The notes under the pieces were generated by a model. The model saw only the letters and a program-made list of their open reading frames with translations, searched no databases and had not been told where the DNA came from. The position numbers and the translations under genes were made by a program. A stretch of 64,000 nucleotides of DNA from Streptomyces sp. JB150 (lineage in GTDB: Bacteria; Actinomycetota; Actinomycetes; Streptomycetales; Streptomycetaceae), in contig NZ_CP049780.1 of NCBI RefSeq assembly GCF_011193355.1, positions 2,456,556 through 2,520,555 on the forward strand, given 5' to 3'. This document shows positions 16,767 through 25,691 of this stretch, piece after piece; the stretch's first letter is position 1, and each line of letters starts with the position of its first letter.

Positions 16767-18338
16767 TCAGACCAGGTGGACGCCGGGGCGTCCGGCGTCC
16801 ACCCGCAGCCTCGCCTGCGTGCGCGGCGTCGCCTGCGGCCGGCGCACGGTGTCGACGACGCGCACCTGGGCGTCGATCCCGTCGCGGCGCACGTCGAAGA
16901 GGTGGTAGCCGCGGTGTGCGTCGAGCAGCTTCCAGTGCGGGTTGTCCGGCAGCCTCGGGTCCCACTCGCGGTGGAAGGCGGCCTGGTCCTGGTCGCCGTT
17001 GCTGGAGATGGAGGTGCCGACGAACTCGGCGCCGACGACCGCGGAGTCCGGGTCGACGAAGTCCTCCTTGAGGTCGCTGACCATCGTCAGATGGCGGTCG
17101 CCGGTGAGCACCACCGGGTTGCGCACCCTGCGGAACTCCTTCAGAAACTCGTTGCGTTCGGCCTGGTAGCCGTCCCAGGCGTCGTAGAACCACTGCTTGC
17201 CCTCGCCGACCAGCAGATCGGTCTCGGCCATCATGATCTGCGAGGCGATGAGGTTCCAGCGCGCCGGCGAGCGGTGCAGGGAGTCCAGCAGCCAGCGCTT
17301 CTGCGCGGCGCCGAGCATGGTGAGCGACGGGTCCATGGCACCGGCCTGGCTGGTGGCCTGGTCGCTGCGGTACTGCCGGGTGTCGAGCACGTTGAGCCGG
17401 GCGAGGCGGCCGAACTCCAGGCGGCGGTGCATGCGGATGTGGGGGCCGTCCGGGATCGCCGTGGCGCGGACCGGCATGTGCTCGTAGAAGGCCTGGTAGG
17501 CCGCGGTGAGCCGGGCCACGAAGGCATCGTGGGGCTGCTTGTCGGGGTCCTGCGGGATCTGTCCGGCGAAGTCGTTGTCGACCTCGTGGTCGTCGAAGGT
17601 GACGACCCAGGGCGCGCCCGCGTGCATGGCCGCGAGGTCGGGGTCGGTGCGGTACTGGGCGTACCGGTTGCGGTACTGGGTCAGGGTGTACGGCTCCCCG
17701 GTGCCCTCGTGGCGGCGCGGCGCCGTCGCCGACGGGACCGACTCGTAGATGTAGTCGCCGACGAAGAGGACCACGTCGGGGTCCTGGGCGAGCATGTCGG
17801 CGTACGGCGTGAACCAGCCGTGCTGCCAGTTCTGGCAGGAGGCGAGGGCGAGCCGCACGGAGCCGCCGGAGCTGTGGCGGTGCGGGGCGGTACGGGTGCG
17901 GCCGGTGGGCGAGAGCTGCCCGCCGGCCCGGAAGCGGTACCAGTACGTGCGGCCCGGGCGCAGGCCGCGGACGTCCACGTGCACGCTGTGCCCGTACTCG
18001 GGCCGCGCCTGGGCGGTGCCCCGGCGCGCGGGTCTGGCGAACCGCTCGTCCTCGGCGATCTCCCACTCCACGGCCACCGCCCGGTCGGGCATGCCGCCGC
18101 CGTTCAGCGGGTCCGGGGCGAGCCGGGTCCACAGCACCACCCCGTCGGGCAGCGGGTCGCCGGAGGCGACACCGAGGCTGAACACACCGTCGGGCAGCGG
18201 GGAATCGGCGGCGCGCGCGGCGGCCGGCAGCCACAGCTGCGCGGAGGCGGCGGCGCCGAGCACGGCGGCGCCCGCGGTCAGAAAGCGGCGTCGGTCGGGG
18301 GAGGCGGGTACGGGTCCTGGTGCGGTCACTCCGGTCAT
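16767..18338 (-). CDS. phoD: Tat-exported PhoD-like alkaline phosphatase/phosphodiesterase
   Basis: Secreted metallophosphoesterase of the PhoD family, 523 aa. The twin-arginine signal DRRRFLTAG lies at 15-23, with a hydrophobic stretch to an ARA-type cleavage near 43, so folded export by Tat is expected. A fibronectin-like N-terminal domain (FSLGVASGDPLPDGVVLWTRL, RGLRPGRTYWYRF) precedes the catalytic domain with LASCQNW, FVGDYIYE, FDDHEVDND, RQYRSDQ and VVLTGDRHLTM, which supply the metal ligands. GGGAG precedes the ATG at 18338 by about 8 bases. PhoD enzymes can degrade teichoic acids and release phosphate, which fits the neighbouring wall-polymer genes. I did not find a convincing pho box. 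Confidence 0.9.
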   Translation of the reverse strand: MTGVTAPGPVPASPDRRRFLTAGAAVLGAAASAQLWLPAAARAADSPLPDGVFSLGVASGDPLPDGVVLWTRLAPDPLNGGGMPDRAVAVEWEIAEDERFARPARRGTAQARPEYGHSVHVDVRGLRPGRTYWYRFRAGGQLSPTGRTRTAPHRHSSGGSVRLALASCQNWQHGWFTPYADMLAQDPDVVLFVGDYIYESVPSATAPRRHEGTGEPYTLTQYRNRYAQYRTDPDLAAMHAGAPWVVTFDDHEVDNDFAGQIPQDPDKQPHDAFVARLTAAYQAFYEHMPVRATAIPDGPHIRMHRRLEFGRLARLNVLDTRQYRSDQATSQAGAMDPSLTMLGAAQKRWLLDSLHRSPARWNLIASQIMMAETDLLVGEGKQWFYDAWDGYQAERNEFLKEFRRVRNPVVLTGDRHLTMVSDLKEDFVDPDSAVVGAEFVGTSISSNGDQDQAAFHREWDPRLPDNPHWKLLDAHRGYHLFDVRRDGIDAQVRVVDTVRRPQATPRTQARLRVDAGRPGVHLV

Positions 18339-18513
18339 CGCGGGAACTCCCTTGCCACAGCGGCCTGTTGGACACTCCGGAAGCTCTCTGTCCGGTCGGT
18401 CCGGGCGCTGAACGCGAGGAAGCGCGTGCATGACAAATGGGAGACAGGCGGGGACACGGAACCCGCCGCGGGAGACGGAGCCGCCTCGCCGCGACGGGTC
18501 ATGAGCCAGGTGG

Positions 18514-19995
18514 TCAGTGGGCGAAGCCGGAACCCAGCCCGGCGTTGGCGGCCACCGTGCCCAGGGTGCCGTGCCCGAAGGTGACCGAACCGGTCGGGGT
18601 GACCCCGGCGGAGGTGGACCGGAAGACCCACACCGAACCGGAGCCGGTGTTCTCGCCCGGCGCGCCCACGGCCAGTTCGGCGCGGCCGTCACCGTTGGCG
18701 TCGAGCAGGCGGGTGGCCCGGCCGAACTGGTCACCGCTCTCCGCGGCGCCCGGCACGCCGTCGGTGTCCTGGCTGTACGACACGGCACCGCTGCCGGTCA
18801 GGCCGCCCGCGCCGCCGCGCAGCACGACCACGGAACCCGCATGGGTGAGACCGTCGTAGTCCTCGCCGAAGACGCCCGCCGAGACGTCCGCGTAGCCGTC
18901 GCCGTTGACGTCGGCGACCGAGACGTCGCTGCCGAAGGCGTCGTCGGCCTCGGCGGCGCCGGGGACGCCGGCGCTGTCCTGGTTGAGGCTCTGCGCCTTG
19001 GTGCCGTCGGGGCCGTTCGCGGTGCCCGGCACGAAGGTGACCATGCCGCCGTTGGCAAGCGGCAGGTCGACATCGCTGTCGTAGCCGTCGACCGGGCGGC
19101 CGACGACCACGTCGTCGATGCCGTCGCCGTTGACGTCACCCAGGTCCAGGGACTCCCCGCCCTGCAGCGCGTGGCCCCGCGTGTTCAGCACGACCTCGGG
19201 TGCGGCGAGCCCGTCCGGGGTGCCCTTCCACACCTTGATGTGCCGGGCGTCGTACTCGTCGCCGTGGTGAGCGGTCGCCACCAGGTCGAGGATGCCGTCG
19301 CCGTCGACGTCGCCCGCCGCCATGTCCAGGTAGCGGGGGTCGGAGTCGTCCGTGACGAACCGCTGCCCGCCGCCCGCCGAGCCGTCCCGCCGGAACGGGC
19401 CCTCGGTCTGCAGCAGCTTCCAGTTGTCGTCGACGGTCGCCAGCTCGGTCACGCCGTCGCCGTCGAAGTCCCCGGCGGCCAGGCGGCCCCGGTCGCCCAC
19501 CGCGTCGTACGCCGAGTCGCCGGTCGCCACCGTGGCGCCGCCGGACAGGCCCTGCGCGCCGCCCCAGACGACCTGCACCGCCCCCGAGTCGACGCCCGGG
19601 ACGGTGTCCTCGCCGGGCACGCCGACGACCAGGTCGGTGTACCCGTCCCCGTCGAGGTCCGCCGTGGTCACCGCGGCGCCGAACCGGTCGTTCACCTCGG
19701 CGTCGTCCGGGATGCCCGCGGCGTTCTGGGTGAAGACCTGCCTGGTCGCCGTGTTCAGCCCGCTCGCGCCGCCGTACACCACGGCCACGAAACCCGCCTT
19801 CGTCTTCCCGTCGACGGTCGCGTCCGGCGCCGCCACCGCGAGGTCGGCGTAGCCGTCCCCGTTGAAGTCGTCCCTCCGCTCGACGGCGGCGGTGGGCCCG
19901 GCGGCCGAGGCCTGGGCCGCGGGGACGACGGCCGCACCGGTCGCCGCCAGGACGACGGCGAGTCCGGCGCGCCGGAACGTGCTGCGCTTGGTCAT
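18514..19995 (-). CDS. Secreted FG-GAP (integrin-like beta-propeller) protein A
   Basis: Signal peptide MTKRSTFRRAGLAVVLAATGAAVVPAAQASA, then six to seven FG-GAP blades. Each blade carries a calcium-binding DxNGDGxxD loop (DFNGDGYADLAVAAP, DLDGDGYTDLVVGVPGED, DVNGDGIDDVVVGRP, DVNGDGYADVSAGVFGED, DANGDGRAELAVGAPGEN). The length (493 aa) fits one seven-blade propeller. AGGAG precedes the ATG at 19995. It is the last of three tandem paralogues read in the same direction. Related Streptomyces proteins are annotated as integrin-like or FG-GAP repeat proteins. Ligand unknown; cell-surface or spore-surface location is inferred from the signal peptide. Confidence 0.88.
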   Translation of the reverse strand: MTKRSTFRRAGLAVVLAATGAAVVPAAQASAAGPTAAVERRDDFNGDGYADLAVAAPDATVDGKTKAGFVAVVYGGASGLNTATRQVFTQNAAGIPDDAEVNDRFGAAVTTADLDGDGYTDLVVGVPGEDTVPGVDSGAVQVVWGGAQGLSGGATVATGDSAYDAVGDRGRLAAGDFDGDGVTELATVDDNWKLLQTEGPFRRDGSAGGGQRFVTDDSDPRYLDMAAGDVDGDGILDLVATAHHGDEYDARHIKVWKGTPDGLAAPEVVLNTRGHALQGGESLDLGDVNGDGIDDVVVGRPVDGYDSDVDLPLANGGMVTFVPGTANGPDGTKAQSLNQDSAGVPGAAEADDAFGSDVSVADVNGDGYADVSAGVFGEDYDGLTHAGSVVVLRGGAGGLTGSGAVSYSQDTDGVPGAAESGDQFGRATRLLDANGDGRAELAVGAPGENTGSGSVWVFRSTSAGVTPTGSVTFGHGTLGTVAANAGLGSGFAH

Positions 19996-20045
19996 CTGTT
20001 GCGCTCTCCTGAGTCTCGTACGGACGGTGGGGTGCCGGGCGGCCG

Positions 20046-21557
20046 TCACTCCGCCAGCGACGCGCCGAAGCGGGCCCCGGCCGACGGCGCGCCCAGCGTG
20101 GCCCCGCCGAAGGTGAGGGATCCGCTGGCGGTGATGCCGGTGGAGGTGGCGGGGACGTGCCAGACCGAACCGTTGCCGGCGTTCTCCGCCGGGGCGGCGG
20201 CCACCAGGCTGTGCCGCTTGTTGCGGTCCGGGTCGGACAGGGCGGTCTCCGCGCCGAACCGGTCGCCCTTCTCGGCGGTGCCGGGCACCCCGGCGGTGTT
20301 CTGGCTGAACACCTTGGCCCCGGTGCCGGTCAGGCCGTTCGCGCTGCCGCGCAGCACCAGGACGCTGCCCGCGTCGGTCAGCCCGTCGAAGTCCTCGCCG
20401 GGCAGGCCGGTGACGACGTCCTGGTAGCCGTCCCCGTCGGTGTCGGCGATGGACAGGGCCGTGCCCATGCCGTCGCGCCACTCCCCCACGCCGGGCACGC
20501 CGGGCGTGTCCTGGTTGAGGTACACCGGCTTGCGGGTGGTGGACACGCCGTTCGGGCCGCCGTACGTGACGATGAGGGCGCCGCCCTTGACCGGCAGGTC
20601 CACGTCGTAGTCGGTGCCGTCGACGAAGTGGCCGACGACGATCTCGCCGTAGCCGTCCCGGTTCAGGTCGCCGATCTCCATGTCGTCACCGCGGACGATC
20701 CGGCCCTGGGCGTCCTTGAGCACGCCCTTGTGGGTGAAGCCGGAGGGGCCGCCGGCCAGCAGGGCGATGGCGCCCGTGCCGCTGTCGCCGTCGATGGAGT
20801 GGATGTTCACGGCCAGGTCGGCGATGCCGTCCCCGGTGACGTCCCCGGCGGCGAAGCCCTCACTGAAGTGGTACGGGTCTCCCGGAACGAACGGGAAGCT
20901 CGCCTCGGCGGCGTTCGCGCCGTCCCGGGTGAACGGGCCGCGCAGCACCGTGCCGTCGCCCACGGAGCCGGGTTCGCCGTTGCCCTCCGTGACGATGTCG
21001 GGGTTCCTGTCCCCGTCGAAGTCCCCGGTCGTGTAGCGGCCGACGAAGTCCGCCGGTACGTCCCTCAGCACGGTCGGCGCGGCCGTGAGGCCCCGGGGGC
21101 CGCCCCAGTTGACCACCAGCGCCTCCCCGCCGTACGCGCTGCCGGGCGCGCCTTCCACGCGCGAGAGCAGGTCGGCGTAGCCGTCCCGGTCCAGGTCGGC
21201 GCTGTGCAGCGCGGAGCCGTAGCGCGCCCGCACCGGCGACGCCGGACGGTCCGCCCAGGTCAGCACCTGCTTGCGGGAGGTCGACAGGCCGCTCGACGCG
21301 CCGTAGAGCACACTGATCGCGCCGGCCTCGGCCTGGGTGCCCACCGTGCTGTCGGGGGCGCCGATCGCCAGGTCGGGGAAGCCGTCGCCGTTGAAGTCGT
21401 CGTGCAGCCGCTCGGCGCTCGGGGTGGCGGTGGCCTCGGCGGGCGCGGCGTGGGCCGCGGGCACCGCCAGGGCACCCGCGAGGAGCGCCACGCCGCTCGC
21501 GACGGCCAGCCGCCCGCGCTGCGAGCGCGGGCCGCGGCGGAGGGAAGGGGACGTCAT
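20046..21557 (-). CDS. Secreted FG-GAP beta-propeller protein B
   Basis: Paralogue of the neighbouring proteins, 503 aa. Arg-rich signal peptide ends near residue 38 (AVPAAHAAPA), then blades beginning DFNGDGFPDLAIGAPDSTVG, DLDRDGYADLLSRVEG, DFDGDRNPDIVTEG, DVTGDGIADLAVNI, DLNRDGYGEIVVGHF, DTDGDGYQDVVTGLPGED and a last divergent one (DPDRNKRHSLVAAAP) that lacks the Asp/Gly calcium loop. AGGAG lies 5 bases before the ATG at 21557. The 5' leader consists largely of an 8-bp tandem repeat (see 21567-21638). The next gene in the direction of reading starts 50 bp after the stop. Confidence 0.88.
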   Translation of the reverse strand: MTSPSLRRGPRSQRGRLAVASGVALLAGALAVPAAHAAPAEATATPSAERLHDDFNGDGFPDLAIGAPDSTVGTQAEAGAISVLYGASSGLSTSRKQVLTWADRPASPVRARYGSALHSADLDRDGYADLLSRVEGAPGSAYGGEALVVNWGGPRGLTAAPTVLRDVPADFVGRYTTGDFDGDRNPDIVTEGNGEPGSVGDGTVLRGPFTRDGANAAEASFPFVPGDPYHFSEGFAAGDVTGDGIADLAVNIHSIDGDSGTGAIALLAGGPSGFTHKGVLKDAQGRIVRGDDMEIGDLNRDGYGEIVVGHFVDGTDYDVDLPVKGGALIVTYGGPNGVSTTRKPVYLNQDTPGVPGVGEWRDGMGTALSIADTDGDGYQDVVTGLPGEDFDGLTDAGSVLVLRGSANGLTGTGAKVFSQNTAGVPGTAEKGDRFGAETALSDPDRNKRHSLVAAAPAENAGNGSVWHVPATSTGITASGSLTFGGATLGAPSAGARFGASLAE

Positions 21558-21566
21558 GAAGACTCC

Positions 21567-21638
21567 TGTCGATACGTCGAGATGTCGAGACGTCGTTGCG
21601 TCGAGACGTCGTTGCGTCGTTGCGTCGATGCGTCGATG
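21567..21638. repeat. Nine-copy 8-bp tandem repeat in the leader of FG-GAP gene B
   Basis: Nine contiguous octamers of the pattern YGTCGNNN: variants TGTCGATA, CGTCGAGA, TGTCGAGA, CGTCGTTG and CGTCGATG. The array ends 10 bp before the start codon at 21557 on the minus strand and fills most of the gap to gene C. Confidence 0.9.
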
Positions 21639-21663
21639 AAGCGGGAGGGGCGGTCGGCCGCGC

Positions 21664-23097
21664 TCAGGAGGTCAGCCAACTGCCCAGCCGCGCGCCCGCC
21701 TTGACGGTGCCCAGGGTCCGCGCGCCGAAGGAGAAGGAACCGGCGGTCTGCACGCCCGCGGAGGAGGACCGCAGCACCCAGACGGCACCGGCGTACTGGT
21801 CCTCGCCGAGTGCCGCCACGACCGGCTCGGCCCGCCCGTCGGCGTCGCTGTCGACCAGCGCCGCCCGCTCGCCGAACCAGTCGGACGACTCCGCGGTGCC
21901 CGGCACCCCGGCGGTGTTCTGGCTGAACACCTTGGTCCCGGCGCCGGTCGGCCCCTGGGCGCCGCCGGGGACGACGGCGAAGGTGCCGGCCCGCTTCAGC
22001 CCGGAGAAGTCCTCGAAGGGGATCCCGGCGAGGATGTCGTCGTAGCCGTCGCCGTCGACGTCGCCGGTCGCCAGGCCCCGGCCGAACCCGTCGCCGTCCT
22101 CCTGCGCACCGGGCACACCGGGGCTGTCCTGGGTGATGACGCGGGGGTCGGTGCCCGTCGCCCCGTCGGCGGTGCCGCGCACGATGTTCAGCGCCTCGCC
22201 GCCGGTGACGATGTCGTCCCGGCCGTCGCCGTCGAGGTCGCCGAGGGCCACGGCGGAGACATCGCCCTCGGGGTGGATGGGCCGGCCCGCGGCGTCGGGC
22301 ACGCTGCGGGGCTCGCTCAGACCGCCCCGGCCGCCGCGCAGGCGGTCGATGCGGTAACCGTAGTCGCCCTCGTCGTCCCAGTCGTAGCTGCGGGCGATGG
22401 TGACGAGGTCGGTCGCTCCGTCGCCGTCCGTGTCGCCGGCGGCCATCCCCGCGAAGTACATGTCGCCCTCGACCAGAGTGATGTCCTGGACGCGCGCCGC
22501 GACGCCGTCCCGGCCCAGCGGGCCGTACGACACGTGCCCGCCGTGCACGAGGTCCTGCCGCCCGTCCCCGTCGAAGTCACCGGCGACGGAAGTGCCCATT
22601 TGGTACGGGGAGTTCCCGACGGGGGGCAGCACCTTTCCCGAGGCGAACCCGGCCGGGCCGCCCCACAGGACGGTCCGGTTGCCGTCCCGGGGCACCCCGC
22701 CGGACTCCCACTTCTCGCCATGGGACTCGACGACCAGATCGGTGAAGCCGTCCCCGTCGAGATCGGCGGCGGTCAGGGTCTCGCCGAAGCGGTCGTCCGC
22801 CTCGACGGTCCCGGGCACGCCCGGCGAGCCCTGGTGGAACACCTTCTTGCCGGCGCCGAAACCTTCCGGCGCCCCGTACAGCACGGCGACGTACCCGGCC
22901 TTCGCCTTGCCGCCCACCGTGGCGGCGGGCGCGCCGACGGCCACGTCCTCGTATCCGTCACCGTTGAAGTCCTGGCGTACGGCGCTCACGCGGTCCGCGG
23001 CCTGAGCCGCCGGCAGACCGGTGGCCGGGCCGGCCGTGAGCAGGGCGAGCGCGACCACGACGGTGCGCCTCAGGCGGCGCGCTGCGGGCTGGGACAC
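21664..23097 (-). CDS. Secreted FG-GAP beta-propeller protein C
   Basis: First of the tandem trio in reading direction, 477 aa. Signal peptide MSQPAARRLRRTVVVALALLTAGPATGLPAAQA, cleaved near 33. Blades start DFNGDGYEDVAVGAPAATVG, DLDGDGFTDLVVESHGE, DFDGDGRQDLVHGG, DTDGDGATDLVTIA, DLDGDGRDDIVTGG, DVDGDGYDDILAGIPFED and DSDADGRAEPVVAA; six keep the calcium-loop aspartates well. The closing segment AGARLGSWL matches AGLGSGFA and AGARFGASLAE in the other two, so all three share a whole-length ancestor. Upstream at 23098-23256 there is a short gap to the convergent-free obg end where its promoter must lie. Confidence 0.88.
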   Translation of the reverse strand: MSQPAARRLRRTVVVALALLTAGPATGLPAAQAADRVSAVRQDFNGDGYEDVAVGAPAATVGGKAKAGYVAVLYGAPEGFGAGKKVFHQGSPGVPGTVEADDRFGETLTAADLDGDGFTDLVVESHGEKWESGGVPRDGNRTVLWGGPAGFASGKVLPPVGNSPYQMGTSVAGDFDGDGRQDLVHGGHVSYGPLGRDGVAARVQDITLVEGDMYFAGMAAGDTDGDGATDLVTIARSYDWDDEGDYGYRIDRLRGGRGGLSEPRSVPDAAGRPIHPEGDVSAVALGDLDGDGRDDIVTGGEALNIVRGTADGATGTDPRVITQDSPGVPGAQEDGDGFGRGLATGDVDGDGYDDILAGIPFEDFSGLKRAGTFAVVPGGAQGPTGAGTKVFSQNTAGVPGTAESSDWFGERAALVDSDADGRAEPVVAALGEDQYAGAVWVLRSSSAGVQTAGSFSFGARTLGTVKAGARLGSWLTS

Positions 23098-23256
23098 GAC
23101 GACTCCGGGGATCGAACGGGCAGTTGACGGCGGAGAGGACCAAGATCCTCTCCGCGCGCCCTGTTCGACTCACGGCCCGAGGGGTTGGTTGCCCTGCCAT
23201 GCGCCGCGAGTTTCCCCGGAGTTCACCCCCGTGCGCCCCGCAGGAGCCGGCGCCGC

Positions 23257-24702
23257 CTAAAACGGCTCGAAGTCGTCGAACTCGCGCTGCGCGTCGTCGC
23301 GTTCGGCCTGGCGGTCGCGGCGCCGCTGGGCCGCGGGCCGCTGCTCCTCCAGGCGGTGGTCCTCACCGCGCCGGCCGAGCATCTCGGCACCCGCCATGAC
23401 GGACGGCTCCCAGTCGAAGACGACCGCGTTCTCCTCGGGGCCGATGGCGACGCCGTCGCCCGCGCGGGCACCCGCCTTCATCAGCTCCTCCTCGACACCG
23501 AGGCGGTTGAGCCGGTCCGCGAGGTAGCCGACCGCCTCGTCGTTGTTGAAGTCGGTCTGGCGCACCCAGCGCTCCGGCTTCTCGCCGCGCACCCGGAACA
23601 GCGGCTCGCCGCCGACCTCCTCGCGCGTGACGGTGAAGCCCGCGTCGTCCACGGCCTTGGGCCGGATGACGATCCGGGTCGCCTCCTCCTTCGGCTTGGC
23701 GGCGCGCGCCTTCGCGACCAGCTCGGCGAGGGCGAACGACAGCTCCCGCAGGCCGATGTGCGCGACCGCGGACACCTCGAAGACGCGGTAGCCGCGCGCC
23801 TCCAGGTCGGGCCGCACCAGCTCGGCGAGGTCCTTGCCGTCCGGTACGTCGATCTTGTTGAGCACGACGATCCGCGGCCGGTTGTCGAGCCCGCCGTACT
23901 GCCGCAGCTCCTCCTCGATGACGTCGAGGTCGGAGACCGGGTCGCGGTCGGACTCCAGGGTCGCGGTGTCCAGCACGTGCACCAGCACGCTGCACCGCTC
24001 CACGTGGCGCAGGAACTCCAGGCCGAGGCCCTTGCCCTGGCTGGCGCCGGGGATCAGTCCGGGCACGTCGGCGATGGTGTAGACGGTCGAGCCCGCGGTG
24101 ACCACGCCGAGGTTCGGCACCAGCGTGGTGAACGGGTAGTCGGCGATCTTCGGCTTGGCGGCGGAGAGCACCGAGATCAGCGAGGACTTGCCCGCGCTCG
24201 GGTAGCCGACCAGCGCCACGTCGGCGACGGTCTTCAGCTCCAGCACGATGTCCCGCAGGTCCCCCGGCTCGCCCAGCAGCGCGAACCCGGGCGCCTTGCG
24301 GCGGGCGGAGGCGAGGGCGGCGTTGCCGAGCCCGCCCCGGCCGCCCTGGGCGGCGACGTAGGAGGTGCCGTGGCCGACGAGGTCGGCGAGGACGTTGCCC
24401 GCCTTGTCGAGGACGACGGTGCCGTCCGGCACGGGCAGGATCAGGTCCTGGCCGTCCTTGCCGGAGCGGTTGCCGCCCTCGCCGGGCTTGCCGTTGGTGG
24501 CCTTGCGGTGCGGCGAGTGGTGGTAGTCGAGCAGCGTGGTCACGGACTGGTCGACGGTGAGGATGACGTCCCCGCCGCGTCCGCCGTTGCCACCGTCCGG
24601 GCCGCCGAGCGGCTTGAACTTCTCACGGTGGACGGAGGCACAGCCGTGGCCCCCGTTACCCGCGGCGACGTGCAGCTCGACGCGGTCCACGAAGGTGGTC
24701 AT
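23257..24702 (-). CDS. obg: Obg-family GTPase
   Basis: Essential GTPase tied to 50S ribosome maturation and, in Streptomyces, to differentiation. The N-terminal glycine-rich Obg domain (residues 1-159; [32 protein letters not shown]) is intact. The G domain has GYPSAGKS (166-173), [13 protein letters not shown] (212-215) and NKID. A C-terminal OCT domain follows, then an Arg/Asp-rich tail. The length (481 aa) is typical for actinomycetes. GGAGG precedes the ATG at 24702. It is separated from rpmA by a strong terminator, so it must have its own promoter in 24703-24770. Confidence 0.97.
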   Translation of the reverse strand: MTTFVDRVELHVAAGNGGHGCASVHREKFKPLGGPDGGNGGRGGDVILTVDQSVTTLLDYHHSPHRKATNGKPGEGGNRSGKDGQDLILPVPDGTVVLDKAGNVLADLVGHGTSYVAAQGGRGGLGNAALASARRKAPGFALLGEPGDLRDIVLELKTVADVALVGYPSAGKSSLISVLSAAKPKIADYPFTTLVPNLGVVTAGSTVYTIADVPGLIPGASQGKGLGLEFLRHVERCSVLVHVLDTATLESDRDPVSDLDVIEEELRQYGGLDNRPRIVVLNKIDVPDGKDLAELVRPDLEARGYRVFEVSAVAHIGLRELSFALAELVAKARAAKPKEEATRIVIRPKAVDDAGFTVTREEVGGEPLFRVRGEKPERWVRQTDFNNDEAVGYLADRLNRLGVEEELMKAGARAGDGVAIGPEENAVVFDWEPSVMAGAEMLGRRGEDHRLEEQRPAAQRRRDRQAERDDAQREFDDFEPF

Positions 24703-24770
24703 GGTTCAGTGCCTCCAGTAATGCGGTGTGTGTCTCTGTGTTACACGTATGTCTTTGTGCCAACACGCGA

Positions 24771-24811
24771 GAGGCGGACCCGCTTCCCGCCCGGGAAGTG
24801 AGGTCCGCCTC
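24771..24811 (-). terminator. Terminator after rpmA
   Basis: GAGGCGGACC (24771-24780) pairs with GGTCCGCCTC (24802-24811), with an inner 7-bp stem CTTCCCG/CGGGAAG (24783-24789, 24792-24798). It lies 30 bp after the rpmA stop and before obg. Confidence 0.8.
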
Positions 24812-24840
24812 GCGAAGCGTTCGGTGCCGAATCAGTCGGT

Positions 24841-25095
24841 TCAGGCAACCGGAACGATGTTCACGACCTTGCGGCCACGGCTGGTGCCGAACTGCACCGC
24901 ACCGGCCTGCAGCGCGAACAGCGTGTCGTCGCCGCCGCGGCCGACACCGGCGCCCGGGTGGAAGTGGGTGCCGCGCTGGCGAACCAGGATCTCACCCGCG
25001 TTGACGACCTGACCGCCGAAGCGCTTCACGCCGAGCCGCTGGGCGTTCGAGTCGCGACCGTTCCGAGTGGACGATGCGCCCTTCTTGTGTGCCAT
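24841..25095 (-). CDS. rpmA: 50S ribosomal protein L27
   Basis: Ribosomal protein near the peptidyl-transferase centre. [48 protein letters not shown] is the canonical L27 start, with no cleavable leader. 84 aa, normal length. GAGGAGAG precedes the ATG. It follows rplU by 14 bp. Confidence 0.98.
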   Translation of the reverse strand: MAHKKGASSTRNGRDSNAQRLGVKRFGGQVVNAGEILVRQRGTHFHPGAGVGRGGDDTLFALQAGAVQFGTSRGRKVVNIVPVA

Positions 25096-25109
25096 CTCTC
25101 CTCAGTCCC

Positions 25110-25430
25110 TTACTTCGCAGCCGTGGGGATCTCAGTGACCTTGATCGCCGTGTACTGCTGGCGGTGGCCCTGCCGGCGGCGGTAGCCGGTCTTGTTCTTG
25201 TAGCGCAGAATGTCGATCTTCTGGCCCTTGTGGTGGTCCACGACCTCGGCCTGGACCTTGATGCCGGCCAGCACCCACGGGTCGCTGGTCACGGAGTCGC
25301 CGTCGACAACGAGCAGGGTCGAGAGCTCGACCGTGTCGCCAACCTTGGCGGTGGAAATCTTGTCAACCTCAACGATGTCGCCGACAGCAACCTTGTGCTG
25401 GCGACCACCGCTGCGCACGATGGCGTACAC
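25110..25430 (-). CDS. rplU: 50S ribosomal protein L21
   Basis: [25 protein letters not shown] opens a 106-aa L21, with the C-terminal [25 protein letters not shown] binding 23S rRNA. Starts at a GTG. It is the first gene of the rplU-rpmA unit; the promoter lies in the 25431-25627 gap after the rne terminator. Confidence 0.98.
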   Translation of the reverse strand: MYAIVRSGGRQHKVAVGDIVEVDKISTAKVGDTVELSTLLVVDGDSVTSDPWVLAGIKVQAEVVDHHKGQKIDILRYKNKTGYRRRQGHRQQYTAIKVTEIPTAAK

Positions 25431-25627
25431 GCGGATCTCACTTTCGCTCGGAGAACGGCACCCCCGCAGGCCAGCCGCCCGGCGCGACCCGCGCGCGAAC
25501 GGCCTCTCCCGGTCACGGCCCGTGCCCGGAAGGAAGAGGTTTACGGGGATGTGGCGTGTGCAGGGGACACGCCGACGGTCAAGGTTACGGGGCCTTCGCC
25601 GAGAGGGTCAAACCGGGCCCGGAGTGT

Positions 25628-25662
25628 GCGGCCGGTCACGCACATCGCACGTGACCGGCCGC
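25628..25662 (-). terminator. Terminator after rne
   Basis: A 13-bp perfect stem (25628-25640 with 25650-25662, core GCGGCCGGTCAC) around a 9-base loop, 30 bp after the rne stop. Confidence 0.8.
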
Positions 25663-25691
25663 TCACCCACGGGCATCCGCCCTGACCGGGC

